The translations under genes and the position numbers were made by a program. Shown piece by piece: positions 1 to 11,300 of a DNA stretch of 46,263 bases. Location: contig RDEW01000044.1 in the NCBI GenBank assembly GCA_011109175.1, positions 261,661-307,923 of the forward strand, given 5' to 3'. A model generated the notes under the pieces. The model saw only the letters and a list, made by a program, of their open reading frames with translations, ran no database searches and had not been told where the DNA came from. Origin of the DNA: Dicyema japonicum (taxonomy: Eukaryota; Dicyemida; Rhombozoa; Dicyemidae). The first letter of the stretch is position 1, and the number at the start of each line of letters is the position of its first letter.

Positions 1-21
1 TCAAGATGCTTCAAGAATCAT

Positions 22-345
22 ATGGATAAATTATCTATTGAAGAATCAACGAGGACTTACATCCAATCGGTTGTACTGAAGAGAACCCTCGAAAGTATGC
101 TCATTGAACATAAGCATGGGATGAAGGTATACGATGAAGAGTACGCCTCTGCTACCTCCCAACTTGTGGAACTAGCATGCCGTGAAGACAGCCCACTGGA
201 CTCAAACGGAGATATTTTGACTGAATCTGATGTGGAGATGCGGAGTAACAGGGAGGTTATGGCACACTCTTCTTCTAAGAGAAGAAGAGGGATTACCAAC
301 AATCTGGATCAAAATACGCTTAATTAATTAATTAGTTAATTTATT
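22..345 (+). mobile_element. 3' end of an R2-like LINE ORF (endonuclease tail)
   Basis: An open frame of about 100 codons, continuing from outside the window, carries the block YIQSVVLKRTLES followed by IEHKHGMKV. The same block recurs in the degenerate element at 7860-9690 (YIQSMTIKITLERLIIEHRHG), where it follows reverse-transcriptase and endonuclease-like segments. From memory, YIQS-type blocks of this kind end the C-terminal restriction-like endonuclease region of R2/NeSL-type non-LTR retrotransposons. A basic SKRRRG stretch lies near the stop at 325-327. The AT-rich sequence that follows is probably 3' UTR. The element is cut by the window edge, so its integrity cannot be judged. Confidence 0.6.
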
Positions 346-516
346 CGTCGTGAAGACAGCCCACTGGACTCAAACGGAGATATTTTGACTGAATCTGATG
401 TGGAGATGCGGAGTAACAGGGAGGTTATGGCACACTCTTCTTCTAAGAGAAGAAGAGGGATTACCAACAATCTGGATCAAAATACGCTTAATTAATTAAT
501 TAGTTAATTTATTCGT
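181..516. repeat. Exact 168-bp tandem duplication
   Basis: Bases 181-348 and 349-516 appear identical. The unit starts cgtgaagacagc and ends ttatttattcgt-like, and covers the last part of the LINE ORF plus its stop. It is one of about ten direct duplications in the window. A perfect copy beside diverged surroundings fits an unmerged contig overlap better than an old duplication. Confidence 0.85.
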
Positions 517-834
517 TATTATTTGATTAAATTAATATATTAATATTAAAAATTAATAAGAGAATTTTAGAAAAAAATTAGAAGTCAATCTAATTAGAGT
601 TCGAATTCGTATTTTGTGAATAAAATAAACTTTATGAATGTATAGAAACAACTGATGCTCTATTTCACCCTAAACCATTATTTAATTAACCCTAACACAT
701 TTTCTAATTCAAACTAACTGCTAATTAGTCTAGTCCAATCTCTAATACAACATAATTAATTCTCTAATTTTCCCTAACGCATCTTCTCATTTCCATAATC
801 CATTCTCTAATTCAACTTAATTAATCCAAAAATA
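517..834. other. AT-rich non-coding stretch
   Basis: No open frame or recognisable element is visible. The sequence is rich in taatta/ctaatt motifs, with three scattered ccctaa words between about 668 and 780 that are too few and irregular to be a telomeric array. Confidence 0.4.
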
Positions 835-1077
835 GGGGACCGATGCCAAAATCTCCATTTTGGTCCCATACTACGTTTAACATGTTTTTGGACGAAATTA
901 AATAAATTCGTTTTTTCTTTAAAATCGGGGACAGATGTCAAGGTCTCCCATTTTTGTCCCATACTATGTCGAACGTTTTTGGAAAAAATTAAAAAGTTAG
1001 TTATTCTTTTAACAATCGGGACCGATGTCAAGGTCTCTCATCATTGTCCCACACTACGTCGAACATTCCTCCGAAAA
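835..1077. repeat. Degenerate minisatellite, three units of about 91 bp
   Basis: The words gggac(c/a)gatgtcaaggtctc, ttttgtcccatactacgt and cgaacgtttttgga recur with unit starts near 836, 928 and 1018, giving periods of 92 and 90 bp. The units differ by substitutions and small indels. On the minus strand the array is open for 74 codons (807-1031), which I read as a consequence of the near-91-bp period and not as a gene. Confidence 0.75.
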
Positions 1078-1216
1078 GAAGCCGGTTAACATTTGTGTTA
1101 GAATGAAAAGTAAGACTAATCAGCCCGGACGTGATACTATACGACATTTAATAATAATTAAATGAAAAAAATTAATATTTTACATAAAAAAATTGACCTA
1201 ATAAAATTTAGATTAA

Positions 1217-2387
1217 ATGAAAAGAACTATTCATTTTATCATTTTTATTTTGTTAAACAAAATCGTCAAAATAGCTTGCGGTAGAAGATATATCTTAATT
1301 GATTCATATATAATTTATAAGAATCCTTCTAAAGTATATTTTATGATAACTTTTGGAATATCATTTATTGCAGTTAAGTAAGGATCTAAATATCGATGGC
1401 ACTACTGGTGAGTACATTTTATCTGATAAAAATATAGATTTTGAACTCATTCCAGACTTTTACAATGACTTTTATAACATTGACTTAATAACAGAAATTG
1501 TATATGGTATGTTTTTCGTTGTTCTTAAGATGGTAAGCGTTATGTTAATGTCACAACGATTCCTAAAACCAAATTTGGGGATTACTACCTAGTAGTTATA
1601 CTCATATTATTTTTTCGAATCAATTATTTATCATAATTTATTCAAACAAGTTGCAATATCACGATGATGGCATTTTGTATTGCTTTACTGGAAAAGGTTT
1701 TAATTAAAATTTATTTAGCTAATGACTGTAACCCAAATAACGACCCAAATACGGCGATTTGGTTTTTATTTAACAAAAAGAGAATCAGAGGAGTAATAAG
1801 TGGAAATATCAAAATATCATATATTGACAATAACAAAATTGTACACATGAGCATTGATTCCTAGATAACGTTTGAGCAATTAAATGATCATCACAATAAT
1901 ATTTTAACAAGTGTTTATGGAAACCACATATATATATTGGATGTTGTAAAATCTAAATTGTTTATTACGGAAGATAAACTAGATGATGGTGTTGAGCATA
2001 AAAAAGTTAAATGCGTTTTACTTGAAAAGCAATTTAAATAAAATTAAAATGAGAGGATATTATCAATCTGGATTCATTTCAAAAAAGTATAAAAATGTGA
2101 CTATCGAAATTTCATCTCTTAAATTAAAATTTTTCCGCAATGATCTGAGTTTTGAATTTATTGGAGATGCTAAATAAATCCGGTTGAAATTTAGATTAAG
2201 GATGCTTTAAAGAACTAATTTTGTCTGAAAGTAAAGCCGTAAAAAATATACGTAACATCGAATAATTGGAATCTTGTTTGGAGTTGTTGCAATAATATTC
2301 ACGTGTGTTATTCTCCCTATTTTTATCAAACCAAAATCAAATGTTGAAATACAGGAAAGCATTCCATTAAGCTTTGTAAATAACTAA
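1217..2387 (+). pseudogene. Membrane-protein family, copy A (decaying)
   Basis: This is a paralogue of the gene at 16235-17700; I do not recognise the family. The start encodes a hydrophobic signal peptide (MKRTIHFIIFILLNK... then AC). Introns of 23 nt (1507-1529), 22 nt (1697-1718) and 24 nt (1841-1864) match copy B in position, and removing them joins conserved blocks such as ANDCNPNNDP. The C-terminal end has a transmembrane stretch around 2262-2335 (RIIGILFGVVAIIF) and a short tail ending VNN. Damage includes a one-base deletion near 1591 relative to copy B, a GT-to-GC change at the splice site after FIGD (about 2170), loss of the exon that follows it in copy B, and a frameshift just before the membrane segment. 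A single-base assembly error could explain some of these, but not all. Confidence 0.6.
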
Positions 2388-5300
2388 TAATTATTTGTCA
2401 ATTTGTTTCAAGTTATTGGAATTTATATATTTATTGATTATTTGAATTACAGTCTATTTTCTTAAATTAAACAAAAATTTAATTTTGTCAATTTTAACGA
2501 AAGTATACCAAAAATCCCAGATGTTTTCATAATTATGACAAAGATGCGCCTAAAAAGGCTCCCTCAAGTGGATTCGGAGTAGCCTTGGATACTATGCCGC
2601 TGTGCATTAAATTCGAATGTTTCAAATGGAGTAAGTATGGGAATATGTAGCTCTATTCGCCTGACTGGAGCATTTCAGGTAAAAGATAACCTCTTTTTTT
2701 CATTGCTTTTTCAAGAATGTAGGTGCAAGTATTTCATTGGTAGAATTTATGTGGAGTCATAGCCACTTTTTTTGTCCTGTTGCTGATAGTGAGTTTTAAT
2801 TATTAATAAATAGTTAATTGGCAAGTTGAGACTGGCTGCCATATACAATTTAGTTGCTGGTTTAATAGGTCTCCTAAGACTGTGTGTAAAAGGATAATGT
2901 TCGCAACTACTGAATCCTCTGATGAGGTTAAAATTTCATTGAAGATAAAATTCATCGTAGACCTCAAACGACTGATCATTGTTTTTAAATGGAATTTAAT
3001 ATATAAAAAGTTTATTCCCACAATATTATCTATATACTTGTTTACGTAGTCACTTTGTATACCAATTAATTATGAGGACTTTTACTTCACAAAATCCCGA
3101 TATACGCCTCAAAATGTGCTCATTCGTTATTTTTAAAATTTCAGCCATATGGGATTCAAGCTAGTTTGCCATAAGAATTTGTAAAGTTATCTCCTAATCA
3201 ACGAATAAGTAAATTCATACTTAGGATGACTTATTCATAGATACTAATTTTTTTCTATTTTTCACTTAATAGAAATACTAAATGAATTATTATAAAAAAC
3301 ATAAAAATCAACATTTCGGAAAATTTCTATATGAAATTAGAAAATATTGGTTTTTATCAATCTTCTACAAATCGAAAATTAATATGATTGTGGTAGCTAA
3401 TTTTTTAGATTTCTAATTATTTTAATAACTCAAATACCTAAAAGCGTTGACACCAACCCAACTTTTTGAATGTCTTGAATTGCTACAATGTTCGTCTAAA
3501 ATGTCAAGAATGACCAATCTATGAATGGGACAGGTATTTGATACGTCCGCTTGCATCCCTTTAATGAATCACGTCTTTTTCAAGAATCCACTATCCTGGG
3601 AACTTTACACATGAGTAGGGATACACTTTAAATGACGATTAGGAATTGGGGGTATCATAACCGAGCAAAAAACTTCGACATGATAAGTGACGGTTTGGAA
3701 TTCAAATTCACAGAAAATCTTGACACGAACGATAGCATTAACCACTACACTGGTTGTTTATGAGGATAATGGTTTGCCTGCCAAAAAAAAATTAACATTC
3801 TCAAAGACTAACTGAGGTCTTTTAGCCGTGATACGTTGGTTTTTCTGATCTCTCAAAAGTAGTTACCTGTCGACCAAACCACTGCAAGGGTTCATAGCAG
3901 ATCGGGAAGAAACAATTTTCAAAACTAAGTATTTTTAATTTTCCGACAAAATCTATAATCTAATGAAACTGGATTATTATATAAATTCATTCTATTAAAA
4001 ACTTCTGCAGAAACCGATTCCAAAATTATAAAAATTTTAAAAATCGTCTCATAAGTATCTTCGCTTAAATATGACCGGAGCACATGAGTTTAGACCGGTG
4101 ATGATTGCGAAAACAAATTTTACTGTTATTGATCACTGCCAGGTTCATTGTTTTCCGGCAAACTTGGAGTGTATAAAATAAATATTTCTTCCTAAAAATT
4201 ATTAAATTAGTTTAACACATGGATATTGGCATTATTAAATATGACTCATTTTACCATTGCAAGCTACTTTATTTGACAGACTTTTTTTAAAGTGAAAAAT
4301 TTATTAACTACAAAATATTATTTATTAACTATGGAAGAAAGCGGCTGCTGACATCACGGAGTAATTGTTTCCGCGGTCAACTGCGAGTGAACTATAATCA
4401 GAAAACATTAGAGCTGTAGATGAAAAGATGTTACAGTCAGGTTAACTGCAATAGATAAGGGATTCTTATTTAGTGTTGAGATTGAGCATAGTATTGCTTA
4501 TATCTTCAGTAAGAAAGTACAAAGAAAATGTTATCTTAGCAAAGACAGCTATATAAGATTTTATTTAAATATGTTTTTTTGTTCATTTAAACATTTTTCT
4601 GAAAATTTTTTGTTAATAATTATTGTTTTATTTTTTAAAATTGGCACGAAATTCTAATGACCAAAAAATTGACAATTTGCAAAGATTCACTACGTTTTCC
4701 GTTGAGCATCTTGTTTTTTGAAAGTATAACAACTTTAAATAATTGACTATTCAACTGCTGAACGTCTCAAAATGTAAATAATGCTGATCACGGATGAGAC
4801 TAAGTAACTTTGCCCAAGCGTTTCGGTGGTCTCTGAATACATTCTCCTTAACGGATTTAGCCCACCCTGTATACCATTCTTCCTTGAACTCCATTCGAGG
4901 ACTGGTCAAGATGATTCTCAAATACAGAATCATCATTGACCATCGATCCAGAGTATCGGGCAGTTAAGTCGTTGGAGCAGAAAGACTTTTATGAAATCAC
5001 GTGAAAATATTTCGAGAGGCTGTTGAGGGTCTAAATCAGGGTTACTTAAAGTTGGTGATATCAAAGATGGCGTTTATTAGTAAAGCATACATTAGGGGTG
5101 TTTTTAATTTCAAGAGAATAATAATAAATTATTCGTAAAATTTACATTATACATTTTATTAATATAATTTTTTTTGACACAACGAAACCAATTTTTTTAA
5201 AACACTTTTTGGTTTTGTCTTAGCAATAACGCTTCTAGTAAATCTTTTTTTTCTGGTAAACATTTCTCCCAGTTCGCGCAAAAATAATATAATAGAATTT

Positions 5301-5409
5301 CAGTATGGTGAACCTGTAATAAAAAATTGGTACTAGCGTACTTGCGGTGTTTTTGTATAATTCAACCATTATTTTTTGCGCTAAAGCGTGAAACTATAGA
5401 TAGGGGAAA
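2388..5409. other. Intergenic, no supported gene
   Basis: I see no convincing coding region. Around 3488-3530 the words tgttcgtctaaaatg and tctatgaa resemble 23057-23100, which follows a LINE C-terminal fragment, so this is probably another LINE remnant. A 61-codon minus-strand frame at 4751-4936 (EFKEEWYTGWAKSVKEN) is charged and helix-like, but I cannot assign it. Confidence 0.4.
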
Positions 5410-6615
5410 TCAATGTTCGCTAAAGTTCATGAAATTCTCTGTCTTACAGATGTGCCATTAACAAATATAGTTGATGTGCAACTGATGGGGCACCTTGAAT
5501 AATTGGTCACTATCGCGGTTTTATGGCATATTTGGTCGTCTACATGACTATCTCAATACAGTTATTTCTGTTATTAACAAAATTAAATCTAACTGTTTAA
5601 ATTCACGTCTTTGTCGGATTTTCCCTTTTTTCAGCACTGTTGTAGAATTTCTCAAATCTTTAAAAAATGGCCCGGAACTAGAATCCGTTAAACATGATGT
5701 GGCTTACTTAGGATATTTTTGATAAATTTAATGAACTTAATGTTAAATTACAATTTTCTAATATTAATCAAATGGCTAGTGGAATGAACGGGAAGAAGCA
5801 ATTTGATGAAGAAGTGCGCAATACTCTATGTTCATATGGATTTAAGAAATCGAAGAGGGGAGAATTTGAGAGAATTGCTTCCTATGTCCGTGATCAAATC
5901 AAGATAAGTGAGAAGAAATTGAGAATTTATNACGAAAACACACCTATACTGACAATTGCGTTGGCCCCAAGAAGGGGAGATTAGCTAATTAATTAATTAC
6001 CTGTGACTCGTTGTTTGATTAAGATAAAAACATAATTCTGTTTTTGCATGTCACTTATTTTTGCTTTCATTTCGAAACTACCTTTATTTTGTAAAAATAT
6101 TGGTAGGAAAGAATTAGTCCAAGTTTCACGTTTCAACGGTATTAAAAACTTCCATTCTGCAGATGAATTCGAATTTTATATTGAACGTTTGATCGCTTTT
6201 GAACAAGATATTAAGAAACGTTTAAAAGATATATGTGAACTCAATATTCCAGATTTGGTGATAGACCTTCAGAATGTAGATGACGTTGAATCTAGTTGTC
6301 AAAAGGAACTAATTATGTTAAAAAACGATTTTAAAATTAAACCCACTTTTAAACACTTGTTGTATCAAGATTTTTGGTTAAAAAAATATTCCTAAAAAAT
6401 ATCCTATTTTATGGATAAAATTCAAAATTGTTTTTTATTGCTATCCCCACTTCTTAATTTATTGAGAGAGGTTTCAGTATTGTATCACAGCTAATTACCA
6501 AAAATAGAAACCGTTCGGACGTTGTTAAAACAGGAGATCTACGAATTAGGCACACAAACATGAACCCAAATATTGAGAAACTTGTGTTCAACTTTTTGAA
6601 ACATCATTGTTCACA
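5410..6615 (+). mobile_element. hAT transposase relic, ZBED5-like
   Basis: Conserved hAT blocks appear in the right order but in shifting frames. They are TDVPLTNIV then CATDGAP*IIGHYRGFMAYL (about 5448-5533), INKIKSNCLNSRL (5570-5610), DVAYLGYFDKFNELNVKL (5697-5755), ISKLPLFCKN (about 6065), then the C-terminal part with YQDFWLKK (6364-6387), ERGFSIVSQLITKNRNRSDV and NMNPNIEKL (about 6464-6580). The last blocks correspond to the hATC dimerisation region. At least four frameshifts and an in-frame TGA show that it is dead. The BED finger and N-terminal part are missing, and I did not find terminal inverted repeats. Confidence 0.8.
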
Positions 6616-7859
6616 TTAATAATTCCAACTCGTGATAATATAGGTTTTCAATATTTTTTAAAGGTTTGTTAAATGGGGCAATGACCTTTATAATCATATA
6701 TAAGAAGATTAATTTAATCATTTATATCGTAATTACTGTCAGTCGCTTTTTTATTGTTTATTTTTTAAACCAATCCCACTGCTTCAGCTGATTACCACTA
6801 GAAATCCACCTGACTGAACTTTGACAGAAGCATCTCATAGAATTAATTTGAATAACTACTCAAAGAATACAACTACGTCTAACCCATTTGAATAATCACG
6901 TAACGTTGCGTGTATGGCAGCATAAAAAAATACATTTTACAAAGTGTTGCAATGAAGTATACTTTTATAAGCTTTAGTTCTATTTTTTGAAATGTCTGTT
7001 AGAATGCATCGGGATCACGTGATAATTAGTTTGGTTTTAGCGTGATCTTGGGTTAATAAAAAAATAAATGATAACTCTGTTAGGTCCAATGGTATGGCAG
7101 GTCACAAAGCAGCGATTTTTTTCCTTACAAATCTCGTTTCATTATGCGCCTCAGAAACGGCAAATGGATCAAGCACATAAGGTTTTTGAACGGTTCAAAT
7201 TCTGTGCTATTGTTGCTAGCAAATGAATGAATAAGTAGGAATAACCGTCATTTTTCGAAAAACTAAGACTTCTGGCTAACAGACTGTGAAACCCATTGAT
7301 TCCTTAAACATATTCGGGGGTTGACAAACTCCCGAGAGTAGGTCAACCATTGTCGGATGACTAAAGTTAGCCAACATTTCCTCCCCAAAAATATCCAGTT
7401 ATTGTGAACAGTTTGGTGTAAAAATGAAAAATATTATGACAGAGCATCCATTTGTACTGCATCACATTCAATTGGTTTTCTAACATCATTTCAAAATATC
7501 TCTTATTCTCTCGACATCTTCTGGCAGCCTAACATTTCAACTCATACCTAATTTTTTATTATTCGATTTACAAAATATTCATTATTTTTCTCAGATTCCC
7601 GACAAATTTTCGAAAACGACATTTAATCTGAGAATACAATGAAAAATCATCAACAAATTATTTTATAAATAACGTAACATTAACAACTTTGGTGAAAATT
7701 AAATTATGAAATATATTGTATTGAAAACTAAAATGGCTAAACGTTAGGACATTTTATGTTCAAATTGAGAGAGTTAAATCATTTCTCGAGATGGAAGGAA
7801 ACCTACACAGAAACCTGCGCTTAATATATTTAATGCAGTTATATCAAAATACGTGTATC
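6616..7859. other. Intergenic with one LINE-type 3' hairpin
   Basis: No coding region is supported. At 7011-7070 there is a hairpin of the type found at LINE 3' ends in this window: gatcacg pairs with cgtgatc across a loop containing aattagtttggtttta, followed by gggttaataaaaaaataaatg. It probably marks the end of a very short LINE or SINE insertion. Confidence 0.5.
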
Positions 7860-9690
7860 ATCTCCGCCAACGTACTTGAATGAGAATACTGACATTATTT
7901 ATGCAACACAATTCGCATTTGAGAATTTGACAAAGAAGCAACCAAAAAGTAATTTGGAAGAAAAACGTGGAGAAGAGAATTGCCAAATTCAAAGAAAATT
8001 GTGGCTTTATGAGTTGAATGAGAAGCAGTAAAAGAGAAAACTTTTGATTTTTATGCTCGTTTCGATACATGAAATCACGACGGAGAAACTGAAAAGTATC
8101 TCTACCATATTTGAAGACAAAATCAAGATCATGGAAAAAAATTGCAATTCATGAATCAAGAAAATCATTTAGACGATATAATTTTTGTTTTGAGTTGAAC
8201 AAGAGTAGAATATTTCGGACGCTTAACGATGACGTCGATATTGGTGATTGTAAAGTTACAGGAGATGAGTGCGCGTTATTTTGGAAAGATGTATGGGAAA
8301 AAGATCAGAATTATTTTCACATAATATTGTTGGGAGGTGGATAACAGGAGTAATGGAGTACAAATTGTCACAACATGTCTAAAACAAAATTTACGGATTA
8401 TATTGAAGGGTTCAAGCTCATCTCAGATAATTAGCAGGGAGCAAGATATCAGTGCCAAGATACAAATGAGCAGGCTTTAATAAATCAATATGTTAATGTT
8501 GATCATGGAAATAGAATATTCACAACATTGATTGATGTGAAGAAGGTCTTCGATTTTGTCAATCATGAATTTTTGCGTCGGGTTCTTGTAGCTCTGGAGT
8601 TCCGGAATGGAATGTGAAGTTTATCAAAAAACTAATGAGCAAATGGAATGTTATTTTGAACCTTAGAAAGATCAATCTCGGAAGAGGAATCTTGCAAGGA
8701 GAATCACTCTTTCCCAAGCTGTTTACTCTGGTAATGGACAGACTAAGCAGAATATTAATTAGAGAAGTCCCAAAGATATGTATTGATCAGAGTGATCCGA
8801 CGACCTGAAAATGATTGCCAAATATGAAGGAAAAGGATTGACCACAATATCTGAGAAGAATGAATTCATGTTATTTCAATTTTTGACTGACCATGAGTGG
8901 AAATTTTCCATGTGTCTTTGAAAGGCAGGAATCTTGCGAGTCCAATAACAAAGGAAAACACATATGGCCACTATCGCAAGATTAATTTCACTCAAATACA
9001 ATGTGGATGATCCATCTAAATTGAATACTGACATTATAATAGGAATATCAAAAGAAGAATTTTTTGGAGAGATCACCTGGCTATACGATGTATCAGGAGG
9101 CTTAGCGGTGCTTTTATGCGGCGACATAACGAAGTTGTAAGATGTATATACCAACAACTATGTCGTCAATTTGGAATAAATTAACCAAGAAGATAAAGAC
9201 GCATTTAGTCCAATCGATTGTGGCAACATTAAAGTTAAAATACAAGTCGATACCAGACTACAAATGGATATACAAGTTAAAAATAACAACTCTGATATTT
9301 TATCGTACACGAAAAATCCAAGAACGAAATAATACTAAAAGAAGTAGGGATCACATACCAAGATTTGCTAAATCGTGTTGAAGTAGAAAACACCACAAAT
9401 ACGACCTTCTGGCAGGAGATCTAGTACAAATTCACAATAATAATGACAATAATTCCGTTCGTTTTGAATGGGGTGAAGTAGTAACAAAGTTCTACAATTC
9501 CAACATGGAAAGACACAACTTGAATGTCTCTATAAGGGCGTACATCCAATCAATGACGATAAAAATCACTTTAGAGAGATTGATAATTGAGCATAGACAT
9601 GGGTTGAAAGTTGATAACTATGATGATAAGGTTACAAATGTGACTAATCATCTTATCTCAACTCGGAGGTGACGTTGAAGAGGAACCAGG
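7860..9690 (+). mobile_element. R2-like LINE, degenerate copy
   Basis: The parts read in order across several frames. First is a charged N-terminal stretch with ...ECALFWKDVWEKDQNYFH (8270-8322). Next comes the reverse transcriptase with NQYVNVDHG, motif A TLIDVKKVFDFVNHEFL (about 8525-8577), and GVPEW.VKFIKKL then GRGILQGESLFPKLFTLVMD (8680-8740). The final part is an endonuclease region: RHNEVVRCIYQQL (about 9122-9160), TKEIILKEVGITYQDLLNRVEVE (about 9325-9390), KYDLLAGDL and VVTKFYNSNM, ending with YIQSMTIKITLE. The ILQGDSLSP-type RT and the EVGIT..D.L..VE.E motif are, from memory, typical of R2/NeSL-type elements with a restriction-like endonuclease. Frameshifts and stops (for example near 9330 and 9424) show it is inactive, and the RT catalytic YADD segment is lost. 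Confidence 0.75.
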
Positions 9691-10125
9691 AGTGACAGAT
9701 GTATTGTATGTGATTCTCTTTCTCAAATTGTATATGAGGGGAACAGTGAGTGTGATACAAACGGCCAATGCCCAAATAGAAAACTAATTCTGTTTGCATA
9801 TTTGTGTTATTATCTCGCAAGCGTTGAGAGTGATGCATCAATGTCAAAAATAAAAATAATCTATTACATCAAATTTAACAATATTACAAAAGTGCTAACT
9901 AACTATTATTTTCGATGATTTGTTGTCGTGAAATAACCACTCTCATCTTCCTATTCATTTTTTTATAATACTAAGACTGCAATTTTACCTTCTTCAAGTT
10001 AAACTGGAGCTCATAATTTTTACTAATAAATAACAATAAATAACCTTTTTCTATAAGTGTGGAGATTTCTACAACTTCCAATTCTTCTAAATTAAAAATT
10101 TCTGGATTATCTTGAACATGATTCT
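9691..10125. other. AT-rich spacer
   Basis: No gene or repeat is supported. It separates the plus-strand R2-like LINE from the 3' end of the minus-strand LINE beginning at 10126. Confidence 0.4.
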
Positions 10126-10146
10126 TATTTATTTATTATTAACCCC

Positions 10147-10194
10147 GGATACACCGAGAAAGAAGTTAAAGTAAACAACTAATTAAGTGTATCC
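10147..10194 (-). repeat. 3'-terminal hairpin of LINE family B
   Basis: On the minus strand GGATACAC and GTGTATCC form a perfect 8-bp stem enclosing about 32 nt that include aacttctttctcg. The sequence after the stem is GGGGTTAATAATAAATAAATAAG. The same structure with compensating base changes occurs at 23255-23301 and elsewhere. Terminal stem-loops are known as RT recognition elements in some LINEs; that role here is inferred. Confidence 0.65.
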
Positions 10195-10633
10195 AGTTTC
10201 CACTTCTACAGAAACAGAGTCCATCCGGAATCAGCATAAAGGGTAAGACGTCCATTACATGCAGTTGTGGAAACCCCTCCAGTGAACATGATTCTGCTTT
10301 GGTTTCTGTGGCTTTCGGAATGATCTCTCTGAACTTCGCAAGAATCGAGTCCCATTCAGGATGCGGAAATCTAAAATTGGTAATTTCACACATCGAGGTG
10401 TGTAGAGTTAGGCACAGACATTCCATTTGAACTATCAGACTTTTCAAAACAATCCAGTACATCCTTTGGATGGCCGCCCATAGTGAAATCATCCAGATAC
10501 CATACTCTTAGAGGAGTGGAACAATATCTTGTGATATTGGCAATTACCAGGCTGAAATAGACAGGACCTAGTGGCTCTCCTTGTTAGACTCCAGAGGACG
10601 ATGGAATGGAGTATTGGCTTTGTACCAGACTGT

Positions 10634-10824
10634 AAGGTTTTCCGTAAGATATTAAATTAAAATTATTACAAAGATCTATGAACAAAACTCTACACTGATG
10701 GGTAGAATGTGAAGCAATCCTCAAGAATNAAGGTTTTCCGTAAGATATTAAATTAAAATTATTACAAAGATCTATGAACAAAACTCTACACTGATGGGTA
10801 GAATGTGAAGCAATCCTCAAGAAT
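10634..10824. repeat. 95-bp direct duplication joined by a single n
   Basis: Bases 10634-10728 and 10730-10824 appear identical, with one n at 10729. The n at an exact repeat junction is what a failed overlap merge between two contig ends would leave. A single copy gives a more continuous RT. Confidence 0.85.
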
Positions 10825-10950
10825 TGTGTCATGTCGTATCGAGTTAAGGCAGTTTTAATGTCAATTTTAACGATTATGAGCTGAATGTCTCATTTTTTCG
10901 TTCGAATAGCATGAACTGCCACTTCACAACCCCCGGGTGTGCCGATCCCT

Positions 10951-11300
10951 ATTTAGGTTGGTTATCTTTGTTATCAGCATAGGCAGGATTGCTCAGCATA
11001 CAAGCTTTGAGGCCAACCGACGAATAACCAAGCGAACAGCGATAGGGCGTATCCTCCCCTCTTGTCGAATGAGATTAACTTGGCGGAGAACATTACGTGT
11101 CGAATTGTTTCTGTGTCGTGATTGCATCCTATTCATTTGCTTGGTGAAGACCAACAAGACCCCTTGTTATGAGAAATAAACCAGTTCTCCATTGCTGTTC
11201 AAGACAAACAGGAGAATCCCATCTTTTACGTCTTTTTCTGAAACAAATAGATTAGGTAATTGTCCTGGGCAATGGGGAACCCGGTGGTGTCTGTAGGGAC
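10951..11300 (-). other. RT N-terminal portion within LINE B
   Basis: This part of the minus-strand LINE holds the RPIAVR/IRRLASK block, preceded by ...KTK.NQHPLF-like sequence heavily broken by stops. It is noted separately because it is the most diagnostic block for the family and because the plus-strand ORF over it (10937-11179) is only a shadow. Confidence 0.5.

Noticed and set aside
660-790. Telomere-like CCCTAA words
   Set aside because: Only three scattered occurrences in AT-rich DNA, not an array; chance is sufficient.
10634-10824. CRISPR-like or functional tandem repeat
   Set aside because: Only two units with an n between them and no spacers; this is an assembly-type duplication in a eukaryotic LINE.
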